From: Selenomonadaceae bacterium
GTDB taxonomy: Bacteria; Bacillota; Negativicutes; Selenomonadales; Selenomonadaceae
DNA length: 41,702 nucleotides
Reading direction: 5' to 3'
NCBI GenBank assembly: GCA_017614505.1
Contig: JAGABT010000009.1
Coordinates: 1 to 41,702, forward strand
The notes beneath the pieces were generated by a model. That model made no database searches and was not told the DNA's origin. It saw nothing but the letters and a program-made list of their open reading frames with translations. Positions 7,758 to 15,643 of the stretch are shown here, piece after piece. A program made the translations under genes and the position numbers. Position 1 is the first letter of the stretch. The number at the start of each line of letters is the position of its first letter.

Positions 7758-8167
7758 GGCAGTCTCCAGTTGACAAAATTTAAACCCGCGACGCGCGAAA
7801 AGTGCCGCACGTTCGACGTTACCAGCGTGCATTTGTTGACGATAGCCGCCGCCGCAATAAAAATATCAGCGTCTTCGATTGTCACGCCGCGCGGCAGATT
7901 TTCGTAAATCTCAATGGCTTTATAAACAGCATCCAGATTGTTCGCGTCGAAGTAAAGATGATTGGCGTCCTTGTAAAGCTTGTAGAATTTTTCAAGTTTG
8001 CGATTATTTCCAGACCTTTCAAAACCGCGCGCCACCTCGTAGTAAACGATTGAACAAATGGAAATCACATTGCCCGCGTTGACTTCATCAATCATTCGTT
8101 GTTCCATTCCGTTATAGCCGCGCAAAATGTCAATCACCACGCTGGAATCCAGATTGTAATTAACCAT
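7754..8167 (-). CDS. VapC-like PIN-domain toxin inside the flagellar operon
   Basis: 137 residues with the PIN-nuclease layout: Asp7 (LDSSVVIDIL), Glu44 (YYEVARG), an acidic pair near residues 98-100 (EDADIFIAAAA), and the C-terminal TSNVRHFSRV strand typical of VapC. Family members are Mg-dependent ribonucleases of type II toxin-antitoxin pairs. It overlaps the upstream antitoxin-like gene by 8 bases and the fliI start by 4 bases. All predicted catalytic acids are present, so it is probably active. Confidence 0.8.
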   Translation of the reverse strand: MVNYNLDSSVVIDILRGYNGMEQRMIDEVNAGNVISICSIVYYEVARGFERSGNNRKLEKFYKLYKDANHLYFDANNLDAVYKAIEIYENLPRGVTIEDADIFIAAAAIVNKCTLVTSNVRHFSRVAGLNFVNWRLP

Positions 8168-8405
8168 GAAGCGCCGCCTTTCTTGACTCTTCCGCCTCCT
8201 GGTATCTGCCGATCGCGGCTTTTTCGTCGTCGTCGAGCAAATTCGCCAGTCCCCTGATAAAATTCAACTGCTGCTCTTTAGTGGGAAGTTGATTTTCGCT
8301 TTTGACGCTGCCGTTATTTTTGAGCGTCGAAATATCTGATTTGATAGCGTCAACGTCCGCCTGCAGTTTAGCCAGCGCCGCCAGAATTTTTTCTTCGTTG
8401 GACAT
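8160..8405 (-). CDS. small acidic protein, probable antitoxin partner
   Basis: 81 residues, Glu/Lys-rich. An N-terminal coiled-coil helix (KILAALAKLQADVDAIKSD) is followed by a second helical region with LDDDEKAAIGRY. It has no classical AbrB or RHH DNA-binding motif that I can see. Identification as antitoxin rests on size and an 8-base overlap with the PIN gene just downstream. AGGGGG lies upstream of the ATG, 11 bases after fliH. Confidence 0.55.
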   Translation of the reverse strand: MSNEEKILAALAKLQADVDAIKSDISTLKNNGSVKSENQLPTKEQQLNFIRGLANLLDDDEKAAIGRYQEAEESRKAALHG

Positions 8406-8416
8406 GAAAATTCCCC

Positions 8417-9319
8417 CTACTCGTTCAGCACGCTTTCAATCGCATTTTTCATGAGCTCGATCTGCGTTAAAAGCCGCGCGTCGACGCCGCCATTTGGCGT
8501 TTCGATAACCACGTCGCCTGGCTTGAGCGTTTCGTCCGAGACAACTTCCAGAATCGCCGCGCCGTCTGTCAGCATGGACTGAAATTCGTTGCGCGCCATT
8601 AAAACTAAATCGTAGCTGTTCGGTTCGACGTGAATTTTAATTTCTTTCTGGTCACGGACGCGCTGAATTGCGTCGCGGACGACCGGCAATACAACCTGCG
8701 GCACGTCGAGGAAATGCTGCGGCAGGATTTTTTCAATCGCCAGCATGACAACCTTGCACACGTCATCTTCCGCGCGAATGAAATATTCCGAAGTCTGCTC
8801 CTTCGCGTCACGAATAGTTTTTTCCGCCTTAGCATTCGCCGAGTCGATAGTTTCCTTGAGCTCAGTGCGGACGGCTTCCTCGCTGTCCTCGCGCCCCTTA
8901 GTCGAGCCTTCGTCGTAGCCCTTAGCGTAGCCTTCCTCGTGCCCTTTCGCGTAGCCGTCATCGTAGCCTTTTTCCTGCGCCTCGGCAAAGGCCTTGTTCG
9001 CATTTTCCTCGGAGCTTTTTCTAGCCTCGGCGAGAATCTGGTCGCATTCGTCCTGCGTCTGCTGCACCAAAAGTTTTGACTGAAAATCCGCTTCCTTGAG
9101 TTTCTCGTCAGCTTCATGCGATTTCTGATAAGCGTCCTCAAGCATTCGCTGAGCGGTTTCCTCGTCGGCGCGAATCTGCTCTTCCCGCGCGAATAATTCT
9201 TCGTCCGAAGGCGGAGGCGGTCCCTCAGGCTCTTCCGGCTCAGCTTTTTTGATTATCGGCGCCTCTATCACGAACGGTTCAACGTAGCCGGCGTATTTCA
9301 AAATTTTCGTCTCGCGCAA
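8417..9319 (-). CDS. fliH: flagellar assembly protein FliH
   Basis: 300 residues. A Pro/Glu-rich N-terminal segment leads into a long acidic coiled coil with the glycine-repeat signature of FliH (KGYDDGYAKGHEEGYAKGYD). A C-terminal globular domain of the FliH/V-ATPase-E type follows (ILPQHFLDVPQVVLPVVRDA). FliH binds and regulates FliI. TTG 9319 is chosen from the GGGGTGGAG just upstream; GTG 9328 in the same frame is an alternative. The frame is open far upstream, but that part lies opposite the flavoprotein gene and is not real. fliF and fliG are not upstream, so the flagellar cluster is split here. Confidence 0.85.
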   Translation of the reverse strand: MRETKILKYAGYVEPFVIEAPIIKKAEPEEPEGPPPPSDEELFAREEQIRADEETAQRMLEDAYQKSHEADEKLKEADFQSKLLVQQTQDECDQILAEARKSSEENANKAFAEAQEKGYDDGYAKGHEEGYAKGYDEGSTKGREDSEEAVRTELKETIDSANAKAEKTIRDAKEQTSEYFIRAEDDVCKVVMLAIEKILPQHFLDVPQVVLPVVRDAIQRVRDQKEIKIHVEPNSYDLVLMARNEFQSMLTDGAAILEVVSDETLKPGDVVIETPNGGVDARLLTQIELMKNAIESVLNE

Positions 9320-9350
9320 AATCTCCACCCCGCTTAGCAAAATTTTTTTA

Positions 9351-9379
9351 AGTCTAGCATAAATTTTTTCTGAATACAA
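9351..9379 (-). promoter_or_regulatory. candidate promoter of the flagellar operon
   Basis: TTGTAT (9374-9379), 17-base spacer, TAGACT (9351-9356) on the minus strand, about 30 bases before the fliH start. Sigma-A-like; no sigma-28 or sigma-54 signature seen. Confidence 0.5.
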
Positions 9380-9391
9380 GGATTTTGCCGG

Positions 9392-9420
9392 TTGAAATTT
9401 CCGCGCCGCTGTGATAAAAA
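9392..9420 (+). promoter_or_regulatory. candidate promoter of the flavoprotein gene
   Basis: TTGAAA (9392-9397), 17-base spacer, TAAAAA (9415-9420), divergent from the fliH promoter. Confidence 0.55.
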
Positions 9421-9437
9421 TTAACGCGGTGATTGAA

Positions 9438-10667
9438 ATGAAAATTATTGTAATTGGCGGCGGCCCCGCCGGTATGATGGCGGCGATTCGCGCGGCTGAA
9501 AACGGCGCCAGCGTCACGCTTTTTGAAAAAAATTCCCGCCTCGGCAGAAAGCTGAGCATTACCGGCAAGGGGCGCTGCAACCTTACCAACGCCGCCGATA
9601 CCGCCGAAGTTATCAAAAATCTGCCTGGCAACGGCAAATTCCTCAACAGCGCGCTGAACAGTTTCACGACGGCGGATACCGTAAATTTTTTTGAGGAACT
9701 CGGTCTGGCTACGAAAATTGAGCGCGGCAACCGCATTTTCCCAGCCAGCGACAGTGCCGCCGAAGTTATCGACGTGCTTGCGAAAAAACTGGCGGCGGCT
9801 GGCGTTAATGTCAGATTAAATTCGCGCGTTGAGAGTATCATTGCTGACGAGAAAAAAATTCGCGGCGTCGAAGTCGGCGGAAAATTTATCGAGGCGGACG
9901 CAGTGATTTTAGCGACGGGCGGCGCGTCGTATCCGGCAACCGGCTCGACTGGCGACGGCTTTAAATTCGCGCGGCAGCTGGGACATACCGTGACGGAAAT
10001 TTTACCGGCGCTGGTGCCGCTGGAAGTCGAAGAAGATTTCGCGAAGGAACTGCAGGGTTTAGCGCTGAAAAACGTGCGATTAACGCTAATGGCGGACGGC
10101 AAACGCGCGGCGGAAATTTTTGGCGAAATGCTGTTCACGCACTTCGGCGTTTCGGGACCGATAATCCTGACGCTGAGCCGACAGGTTGCGAAACTGCTGG
10201 CTGAAAAAGTTTCCGTGGAGCTGCTGATAAACTTAAAACCCGCATTGACGCCGGAACAGCTGGACGCTCGACTCCTGCGCGACTTTGAAAAGTTCAGGCG
10301 CAAAAATATTTCTAACGCGCTGGTTGAACTCCTGCCGCACGCGCTGATTCCCGTCGTGATAGACCTGGCGTTCATCGACGAAAATAAAAAAATCGACGCC
10401 GTCACTAAGGACGAACGCCGACGCCTGCTGGAAATATTGCGCGCCCTGCCGCTCACTGTAACTGCGACGCGCCCGATTGATGAAGCCATTGTTACGGCTG
10501 GCGGAATTTCCGTGAAAGAAATTGAGCCGAAAACCATGGCGTCAAAAATTGTCGAAGGCTTGTTTATCGTTGGCGAGGTTGCGGACGTGGACGGCTACAC
10601 CGGCGGATTTAACTTGCAAGCCGCGTGGGCTATGGGCAATGCTGCCGGAATTTCCGCCTTAAAGTAA
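9438..10667 (+). CDS. HI0933/BaiN-family FAD-binding oxidoreductase
   Basis: 409 residues. An N-terminal dinucleotide-binding fold (IIVIGGGPAGMMAAIRAAE) is followed by the family signature GKGRCNLTNA. A second FAD motif follows (ATGGASYPATGSTGDG), and the C-terminal GFNLQAAWAMGNAAG closes the flavin site. Members are called NAD(P)/FAD-dependent oxidoreductases, YhiN or BaiN; the substrate is unknown for most. ATG 9438 is chosen because GGTGAT lies 5 bases upstream. Single gene, ending at repeat copy 3. Confidence 0.85.
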   Translation: MKIIVIGGGPAGMMAAIRAAENGASVTLFEKNSRLGRKLSITGKGRCNLTNAADTAEVIKNLPGNGKFLNSALNSFTTADTVNFFEELGLATKIERGNRIFPASDSAAEVIDVLAKKLAAAGVNVRLNSRVESIIADEKKIRGVEVGGKFIEADAVILATGGASYPATGSTGDGFKFARQLGHTVTEILPALVPLEVEEDFAKELQGLALKNVRLTLMADGKRAAEIFGEMLFTHFGVSGPIILTLSRQVAKLLAEKVSVELLINLKPALTPEQLDARLLRDFEKFRRKNISNALVELLPHALIPVVIDLAFIDENKKIDAVTKDERRRLLEILRALPLTVTATRPIDEAIVTAGGISVKEIEPKTMASKIVEGLFIVGEVADVDGYTGGFNLQAAWAMGNAAGISALK

Positions 10668-10788
10668 AAAAAAAGTGGCCGCCCATGGACGGGCGGCCGG
10701 CCGTCACCAGTCGCCGGATGCGACTGTTGCGGCCAAGCTTTCTTTGGTTACTTTCTTTCTCGAAAGAAAGTAACAGAAAGAAATGCTG
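10666..10788 (-). repeat. three-hairpin intergenic repeat, copy 3
   Basis: On the minus strand: CAGCATTTC lead, a perfect GTTACTTTCTTTC/GAAAGAAAGTAAC hairpin, CAAAGAAA linker, an arm holding CAGTCGCATCCGGCGACTG, and GGCCGCCC..GGGCGGCC followed by ACTTTTTTTTT. The last part is the terminator of the long minus-strand operon that ends with the carbonic anhydrase-like gene. Confidence 0.9.
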
Positions 10789-10796
10789 AAAAAAAC

Positions 10797-11345
10797 TTAA
10801 TCAACCTCGTCGAACATTCCGCGCTTGGAAAGATACTGAATGTATTCGCGCGCGCAGTCGTGGTACTGCATAGCCGAGGCGCGCAGAGCTTCAAGTTCAT
10901 CGTCGCGAATGGCGCGCATAATCTTCGCCGGATTTCCGAAAACCAGACAGTTGTTAGGAATTTTTTTATACTGCGGCAAAAGAGTTCCCGCGCCGATAAT
11001 GCAGTTCTCGCCAATTTCCGAGTAGCCGAGGATAATCGATCCCATACCAATCAGCGTGTTGTTGCCGATACTGCGGCAGTGAACCAGCGCGTTGTGTCCA
11101 ATCGTGACGTAGTTTCCAATTTCGGTGGGAACGTCGCCCATGACGTGCACGGTGGCGTTATCCTGAATATTCGTGAAGACGCCAATCGTGACGGGCTGAA
11201 AATCTCCGCGAACCGCCGCGCCAAACCAGATGCTCGAACCCGTGCCAATTTTGACATCGCCGACAATCGAACAGTTCGGCGCCACAAAAACATTATCGGC
11301 AATTTTCGGCTTCTTGCCCTTGTAAGATAGAACAATTCCCTGCAT
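10797..11345 (-). CDS. gamma-carbonic anhydrase-like hexapeptide protein
   Basis: 182 residues with left-handed beta-helix hexapeptide repeats across most of the length and a C-terminal helix, as in YrdA/PaaY/CaiE proteins. The three predicted zinc ligands are present: His67 (NATVHV), His84 and His89 (IGHNALVHC). It may hydrate CO2, but many members have uncertain activity. AAGGAGG lies 8 bases before ATG. Last gene of the seven-gene run, 21 bases after cca. Confidence 0.85.
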   Translation of the reverse strand: MQGIVLSYKGKKPKIADNVFVAPNCSIVGDVKIGTGSSIWFGAAVRGDFQPVTIGVFTNIQDNATVHVMGDVPTEIGNYVTIGHNALVHCRSIGNNTLIGMGSIILGYSEIGENCIIGAGTLLPQYKKIPNNCLVFGNPAKIMRAIRDDELEALRASAMQYHDCAREYIQYLSKRGMFDEVD

Positions 11346-11366
11346 TTCAAGACCTCCTTAAAAAAT

Positions 11367-12599
11367 TTAGTTCAAGCTGTCGCGAATCGCCACAAACCGG
11401 CGAATGCGCTCAGCCTCAATCCACTTGCCAATTTCCTCGCCAGAAAGTTCGGGCGGCGCGTCTTTGCCGTTGACTTTCAAAAGTTCGGCGAGAATTTTTT
11501 CAGCATTCTCAAGGTAGCTCGGCAGACCGTGATGATCCGCGCGAATCACGTCGTTAAAATCCGCCACGGAAATTTTCGATTTGTGAATTTTAATCAGCAT
11601 GTCGACGATTTTTCCGGCGCCGGTCAGCACTGGCGCGCGCATATGTTCCTTTATAACAAAAGCCGCAACTTTTTTCCAGTCGCCAGGCAGTTTAATTCGC
11701 TCGCTCATTTCTTCGAGAACTTTCAAGCCGCGCCTGTCATGTTCGTGGTGGTGCGGGAGCATTTCCAGTGGCGTCGTACCTTTGCCCAAATCGTGAGCCA
11801 GCGCCGCGAATCGTACTATCGGATTAGGATTTATTTCCGCAACTTCGTCAACGATTTTCAGCGTGTGTTCGTAGGCGTCGCCTTCTGGGTGAAATTCTAC
11901 CGGCTGAGTTTTCCCGCGCAGGTTCGCTATTTCTGGAAAAGTTACCGGCAAAATTCCCGCGCGCTCAAGACTTCTGAAAAATACCGACGGCTTATCCGTT
12001 TTCAGCGCGGTTTCCAGCTCGGCGAAAATCCTCTCGCCAGGCTCCCGCGCCAGCTCGAACGCGCATAAATTCATCGCCGCCAGAGTTTCTTCCGTGATTT
12101 CAAAGCCGAACTTAGCTGCCTGTCGCGCCGCCCGCAGCGCTCGAACTGGGTCGTCCATGAAATGTTCCGAGGTCGCGCGGATTTTTTTATTTTCAGTGTC
12201 AGCACGCCCGCCGAACGGGTCGATAATTTCGCCGCTCAGAATATTCAGCGCCATGGCGTTCATCGTCGTATCGCGCCGGTACAAATCCTGCTCAATCGTC
12301 ACGCTCTTATCGAAATTCACCTTGAAGCCATGGTACCCGCTGCCGGATTTTTTTTCAGTGCGAGCCAGCGCGACTTCGCTAACTTTACCTTCAATTTCCA
12401 GCATGTAGACAGGAAAACTTTTGCCGACCTTGAACGCGTCAGGGAAAATCTGCGCGAAATTTTTTTCGTCGACGCCGGTCAGGCAGTAATCCCTGTCGTG
12501 AGCCTCGACGCCGCGAAATTTATCACGCACCGCGCCGCCGACAAGATACGCCACGCCGCCAATCGCCGCTATTTTTTTTGCAAATTCTATCTCAGTCAT
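11367..12599 (-). CDS. cca: tRNA nucleotidyltransferase (CCA-adding) with HD domain
   Basis: 410 residues. The nucleotidyltransferase head has GGAVRD and the metal-binding DRD (HDRDYCL), then the nucleotide-recognition segment RRDTTMNAMALN and the ERIFAELE region. The C-terminal part carries an HD phosphohydrolase domain (DAYEHTLKIV, ALAHDLGKG), as in the E. coli-type enzyme. It would add or repair the 3' CCA, fitting the two tRNA genes here that lack encoded CCA. ATG overlaps the upstream stop as ATGA. Confidence 0.9.
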   Translation of the reverse strand: MTEIEFAKKIAAIGGVAYLVGGAVRDKFRGVEAHDRDYCLTGVDEKNFAQIFPDAFKVGKSFPVYMLEIEGKVSEVALARTEKKSGSGYHGFKVNFDKSVTIEQDLYRRDTTMNAMALNILSGEIIDPFGGRADTENKKIRATSEHFMDDPVRALRAARQAAKFGFEITEETLAAMNLCAFELAREPGERIFAELETALKTDKPSVFFRSLERAGILPVTFPEIANLRGKTQPVEFHPEGDAYEHTLKIVDEVAEINPNPIVRFAALAHDLGKGTTPLEMLPHHHEHDRRGLKVLEEMSERIKLPGDWKKVAAFVIKEHMRAPVLTGAGKIVDMLIKIHKSKISVADFNDVIRADHHGLPSYLENAEKILAELLKVNGKDAPPELSGEEIGKWIEAERIRRFVAIRDSLN

Positions 12600-14092
12600 G
12601 TAAGCCTTTCTCTGATAATCTTTTCAAGCTCCTCAATACGCCGCTGCTGCTCCGCTATTTGTTCTTCGTGCTCCTGCGTTTTCGTCCCGATATAGCTCAC
12701 GTACCGCTCTATCGCCAGAATTTCCGTTTCCGCCACCGTGTACGCCTCGGCGTCTTTTTCCGGCTCAAATAAAATTTCGTACAGCCGCGCGAAAAATTTT
12801 TCATCTTCCCGTATCGCTGCAATTCGTTCATACTGCCGCGGCGTGACGTGTTTTTTCAAGTTTAGCAAATACATTGGAAGCGGAAAAGTATATTCATTTG
12901 ATTTGCCTGGTTCGAGAATAAAATTTATGAAATTGAGAAACTGCAGTTTCGCACTATACAGCCATAGATAAAGCGCGGGCGAATCACCAATAGTTTCATA
13001 ATCGACAGGATAAATCCTGCCGTCGTCGGTGTAAATAAGATTGTGAGCGCCGACATCGCCCTGATAATATCCCTGCTGCTCGAAAAGAACCATCCACTCC
13101 AGCGTTTGTCTTATAACGTTCCAGCGGTCAAAATTTTCGCCGTTTGTAATTTTTTCGCGCAGAGTTTTGCCGGCAATCATATCGCGGACGTGGATAATTC
13201 TCATGCCGGATTCGTCCTGCTCATTAATGGTAATGTAAAGACGCGGCAGCCCTTTCTGCCCGCCGAAAGTGTTCAAAAAATTTATTTCGCGCTGAGCCCT
13301 TCCATACTGCGCCTCGTCAGTTATGTTGGTGATTTTTACAAATTTATCGCCGCAAAAATAGCAAATCGTTCGCGCGCCGCGCGGGCTGACAAGAACGTCG
13401 TCGATTTTCAGCAAGCCGAGATTTTCAAACCAGGCGTATTTCGTGCTGGCGAAACAGAGCGGGCGCTTGACGTGTGCAAGGTCTGGGCGAATGTGCCGGT
13501 AATTGTAGGACAGCACTCGAACGAAAGAAAAGCCTGTCAAAAAATCGCGGTAGTTTTCCGGCAGGTTGCAATCCTGAAATATTCCCTCGCTCTTAAGCGC
13601 CAGCTCAAAAAGTCCAATGTCAATTTTCTGCGCGAGGTCGGCGAGCTGCGCCTGGACAACTTCAAAGCCGGAAAATTTGGAGCACCAGTGCAGGACGTTG
13701 AAGCACAAAACTAAATCGTATTCGCCAGCCTTGACCGTGGGCAGAAAGTCCTCAATTCGGGTACAGACAAAATTTACCTTCAAATCGGCGTTCTCGCGGG
13801 CAAGGAGGCGGCACAAATCAATATTTGCGGCTTCAAAGTCCAAACCTGTCACCACCCCCCCCCATTTTGCGGCGTACAGGCTGAAGTAGCCCTGCGCACA
13901 GCCTAAGTCTAAAACTCGGAGCGGGCGTCTCAGTTCAGCGCTCAAGGCGTCGTAAATTTTTTTAACGTCAGCCAGCCGGTCTTCGCAGTTTCGTATAGGT
14001 TTGGCGCCCTGAATTTCGTATCCGAAAATCGGCTGGTAAAGGTAAGGCAGCGCCTGCACCGCCGCAGTCAATTCTTCCAGATTATCCGGCAA
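12596..14092 (-). CDS. WbdD-like methyltransferase/kinase fusion, LPS modification
   Basis: 498 residues in three parts. Residues about 1-210 are a SAM methyltransferase (VLDLGCAQGYFSLYAA, then CFNVLHWCS). About 235-440 is a small-molecule kinase fold of the LPS/aminoglycoside kinase type (GDVGAHNLIY and VDYETIGD hold the catalytic and metal-binding Asp). About 455-498 is a coiled coil. The order methyltransferase-kinase-coiled coil is that of WbdD, which caps O-antigen chains by phosphorylation and methylation; the coiled coil is much shorter here. Start is TTG with AGGAGAGG upstream. A G9 tract in codons 77-80 makes it a candidate phase-variable gene. The LPS role is inferred. Confidence 0.7.
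   Translation of the reverse strand: MPDNLEELTAAVQALPYLYQPIFGYEIQGAKPIRNCEDRLADVKKIYDALSAELRRPLRVLDLGCAQGYFSLYAAKWGGVVTGLDFEAANIDLCRLLARENADLKVNFVCTRIEDFLPTVKAGEYDLVLCFNVLHWCSKFSGFEVVQAQLADLAQKIDIGLFELALKSEGIFQDCNLPENYRDFLTGFSFVRVLSYNYRHIRPDLAHVKRPLCFASTKYAWFENLGLLKIDDVLVSPRGARTICYFCGDKFVKITNITDEAQYGRAQREINFLNTFGGQKGLPRLYITINEQDESGMRIIHVRDMIAGKTLREKITNGENFDRWNVIRQTLEWMVLFEQQGYYQGDVGAHNLIYTDDGRIYPVDYETIGDSPALYLWLYSAKLQFLNFINFILEPGKSNEYTFPLPMYLLNLKKHVTPRQYERIAAIREDEKFFARLYEILFEPEKDAEAYTVAETEILAIERYVSYIGTKTQEHEEQIAEQQRRIEELEKIIRERLT
13855..13863 (-). repeat. G9 homopolymer in the methyltransferase/kinase coding region
   Basis: Nine consecutive C on the plus strand (nine G in the coding strand), reading TGG GGG GGG GTG within KWGGV at residues about 77-80. 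At nine bases the frame is open. A change of one or two bases would stop translation inside the methyltransferase domain. Confidence 0.95.
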
Positions 14093-14112
14093 ATCAATCC
14101 TCTCCTTAAGAT

Positions 14113-15618
14113 TTAAACGCGTGAAAACTGGTCGCGCAGAATGACATCGTGGCTGCCGCCCTCAACAATCGAAGTCGCTGAAACCAGCGTAATCTTAGCC
14201 TTTTCGCGCAGTTCAGCAAGAGTCAGCGCGCCGCAGTTACACATCGTCGAGCGGATTTTCGCCAGCGTCGAACTGACGTTATCCTTGAGCGCACCGGCGT
14301 AGGGAACGTAAGAATCGACGCCCTCCTCGAACGAAAGTTTCTTATCGCCGCCCAAATCGTAGCGCTGCCAGTTGCGCGCGCGGTTGCTGCCTTCGCCCCA
14401 GTATTCCTTGTAGTACGTGCCGTTGATTCTGATTTTGTCGGTCGGCGATTCGTCGAAGCGCGAAAAATATCTGCCGAGCATGAGAAAATCCGCGCCCATA
14501 GCCAGCGCCAGCGTCATGTGATAATCGTGGACAATCCCGCCGTCCGAGCAGACAGGAATATAAACGCCGGTCTTTTTGAAATATTCGTCGCGCGCGTTGC
14601 AAACGTCGATAACCGCCGTCGCCTGCCCGCGCCCAATTCCCTTCGTCTCGCGCGTAATGCAAATCGAGCCGCCGCCAATTCCAACCTTGACGAAATCCGC
14701 GCCAGCCTCCGCCAGAAAATTAAATCCGTCCGCGTCAACAACATTCCCAGCGCCAACCTTGACATCTTCGCCAAAATTTTTGTGAATGTACTTGAGCGTT
14801 ATCCGCTGCCATTCGCTGAAACCTTCCGAAGAATCTATGCAAAGCACGTCAGCGCCCGCCTTCAAAAGCGCAGGAACTCTTTCCGCATAATCGCGCGTGT
14901 TAATACCGGCGCCGACGATATACCGCTTGCGCTTGTCAATCAGTTCCAGCGGATTGGTCTTGTTGTCGGTGTAATCCTTGCGGAAAACCATGTAGCGCAG
15001 CCGCTGATTTTTGTCGACGAGCGGCAGCATGTTCAGCTTGTTCTCCCAGATTAAATCATTCGCCTGCGGGAGCGTGGTACTTTCAGCCGGAGCCCAGATT
15101 AATTTTTCAAACGGCGTCATGAAAGTCTGCGCCTGCTCGTTGCCCGTCATTCGCGTAACGCGGTAATCGCGGCTGGTGATAATTCCAAGCAGTTTGCCGG
15201 TAGGCTTGCCGTCTTCAGTGACAGCCATTGTCGAATGCCCAGTTTCCTCAAGCAGCGCGAGAATTTCCTTGAGCGTAGTCGTCGGCTTAACGTTCGAGTC
15301 GCTCGACACGAAGCCGGATTTGTAATTCTTGACGCGCTGAACCATAGCCGCCTGGTCTTTAATCGACTGCGAGCCGAATATGAATGAAATTCCGCCTTCC
15401 TTCGCCAGCGCGATAGCCATTGTGTCGTTGGAGACCGACTGCATTATCGCCGAAGTCATTGGAATGTTGAGCGAGAGTTTTGGCTCCTCGCCCCGCACGA
15501 ATTTCACCAGCGGCGTCGACAAATCCACGTTCGCCGGTATGCACTTCGCCGACGAGTACCCAGGCACCAGTAAATATTCTCCAAATGTGTGCGATGGTTC
15601 TTTATAAAAAAATGCCAA
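14113..15618 (-). CDS. guaB: IMP dehydrogenase, Tritrichomonas-like type
   Basis: 501 residues. Oxidises IMP to XMP with NAD, the committed step to guanine nucleotides. A TIM barrel is interrupted by a CBS pair (about residues 95-215). The catalytic loop reads [20 protein letters not shown] with Cys at about residue 320, and the flap contains [10 protein letters not shown]. From memory, the N-terminus ([14 protein letters not shown]), the loop and the C-terminal [10 protein letters not shown] match the well-studied Tritrichomonas foetus enzyme far better than ordinary bacterial GuaB. TTG 15618 is chosen for GGAGGG 6 bases upstream. It is 25 bases after the SLC13 gene. Confidence 0.92.
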   Translation of the reverse strand: MAFFYKEPSHTFGEYLLVPGYSSAKCIPANVDLSTPLVKFVRGEEPKLSLNIPMTSAIMQSVSNDTMAIALAKEGGISFIFGSQSIKDQAAMVQRVKNYKSGFVSSDSNVKPTTTLKEILALLEETGHSTMAVTEDGKPTGKLLGIITSRDYRVTRMTGNEQAQTFMTPFEKLIWAPAESTTLPQANDLIWENKLNMLPLVDKNQRLRYMVFRKDYTDNKTNPLELIDKRKRYIVGAGINTRDYAERVPALLKAGADVLCIDSSEGFSEWQRITLKYIHKNFGEDVKVGAGNVVDADGFNFLAEAGADFVKVGIGGGSICITRETKGIGRGQATAVIDVCNARDEYFKKTGVYIPVCSDGGIVHDYHMTLALAMGADFLMLGRYFSRFDESPTDKIRINGTYYKEYWGEGSNRARNWQRYDLGGDKKLSFEEGVDSYVPYAGALKDNVSSTLAKIRSTMCNCGALTLAELREKAKITLVSATSIVEGGSHDVILRDQFSRV

Positions 15619-15643
15619 TTCAATCCCTCCAGTAAAAAATTTT

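Noticed and set aside
9438..10537. Long N-terminal extension of the fliH frame opposite the flavoprotein gene
   Set aside because: Low-complexity Ser/Arg-rich translation on the antisense of a clear gene; the FliH family part begins near 9319.
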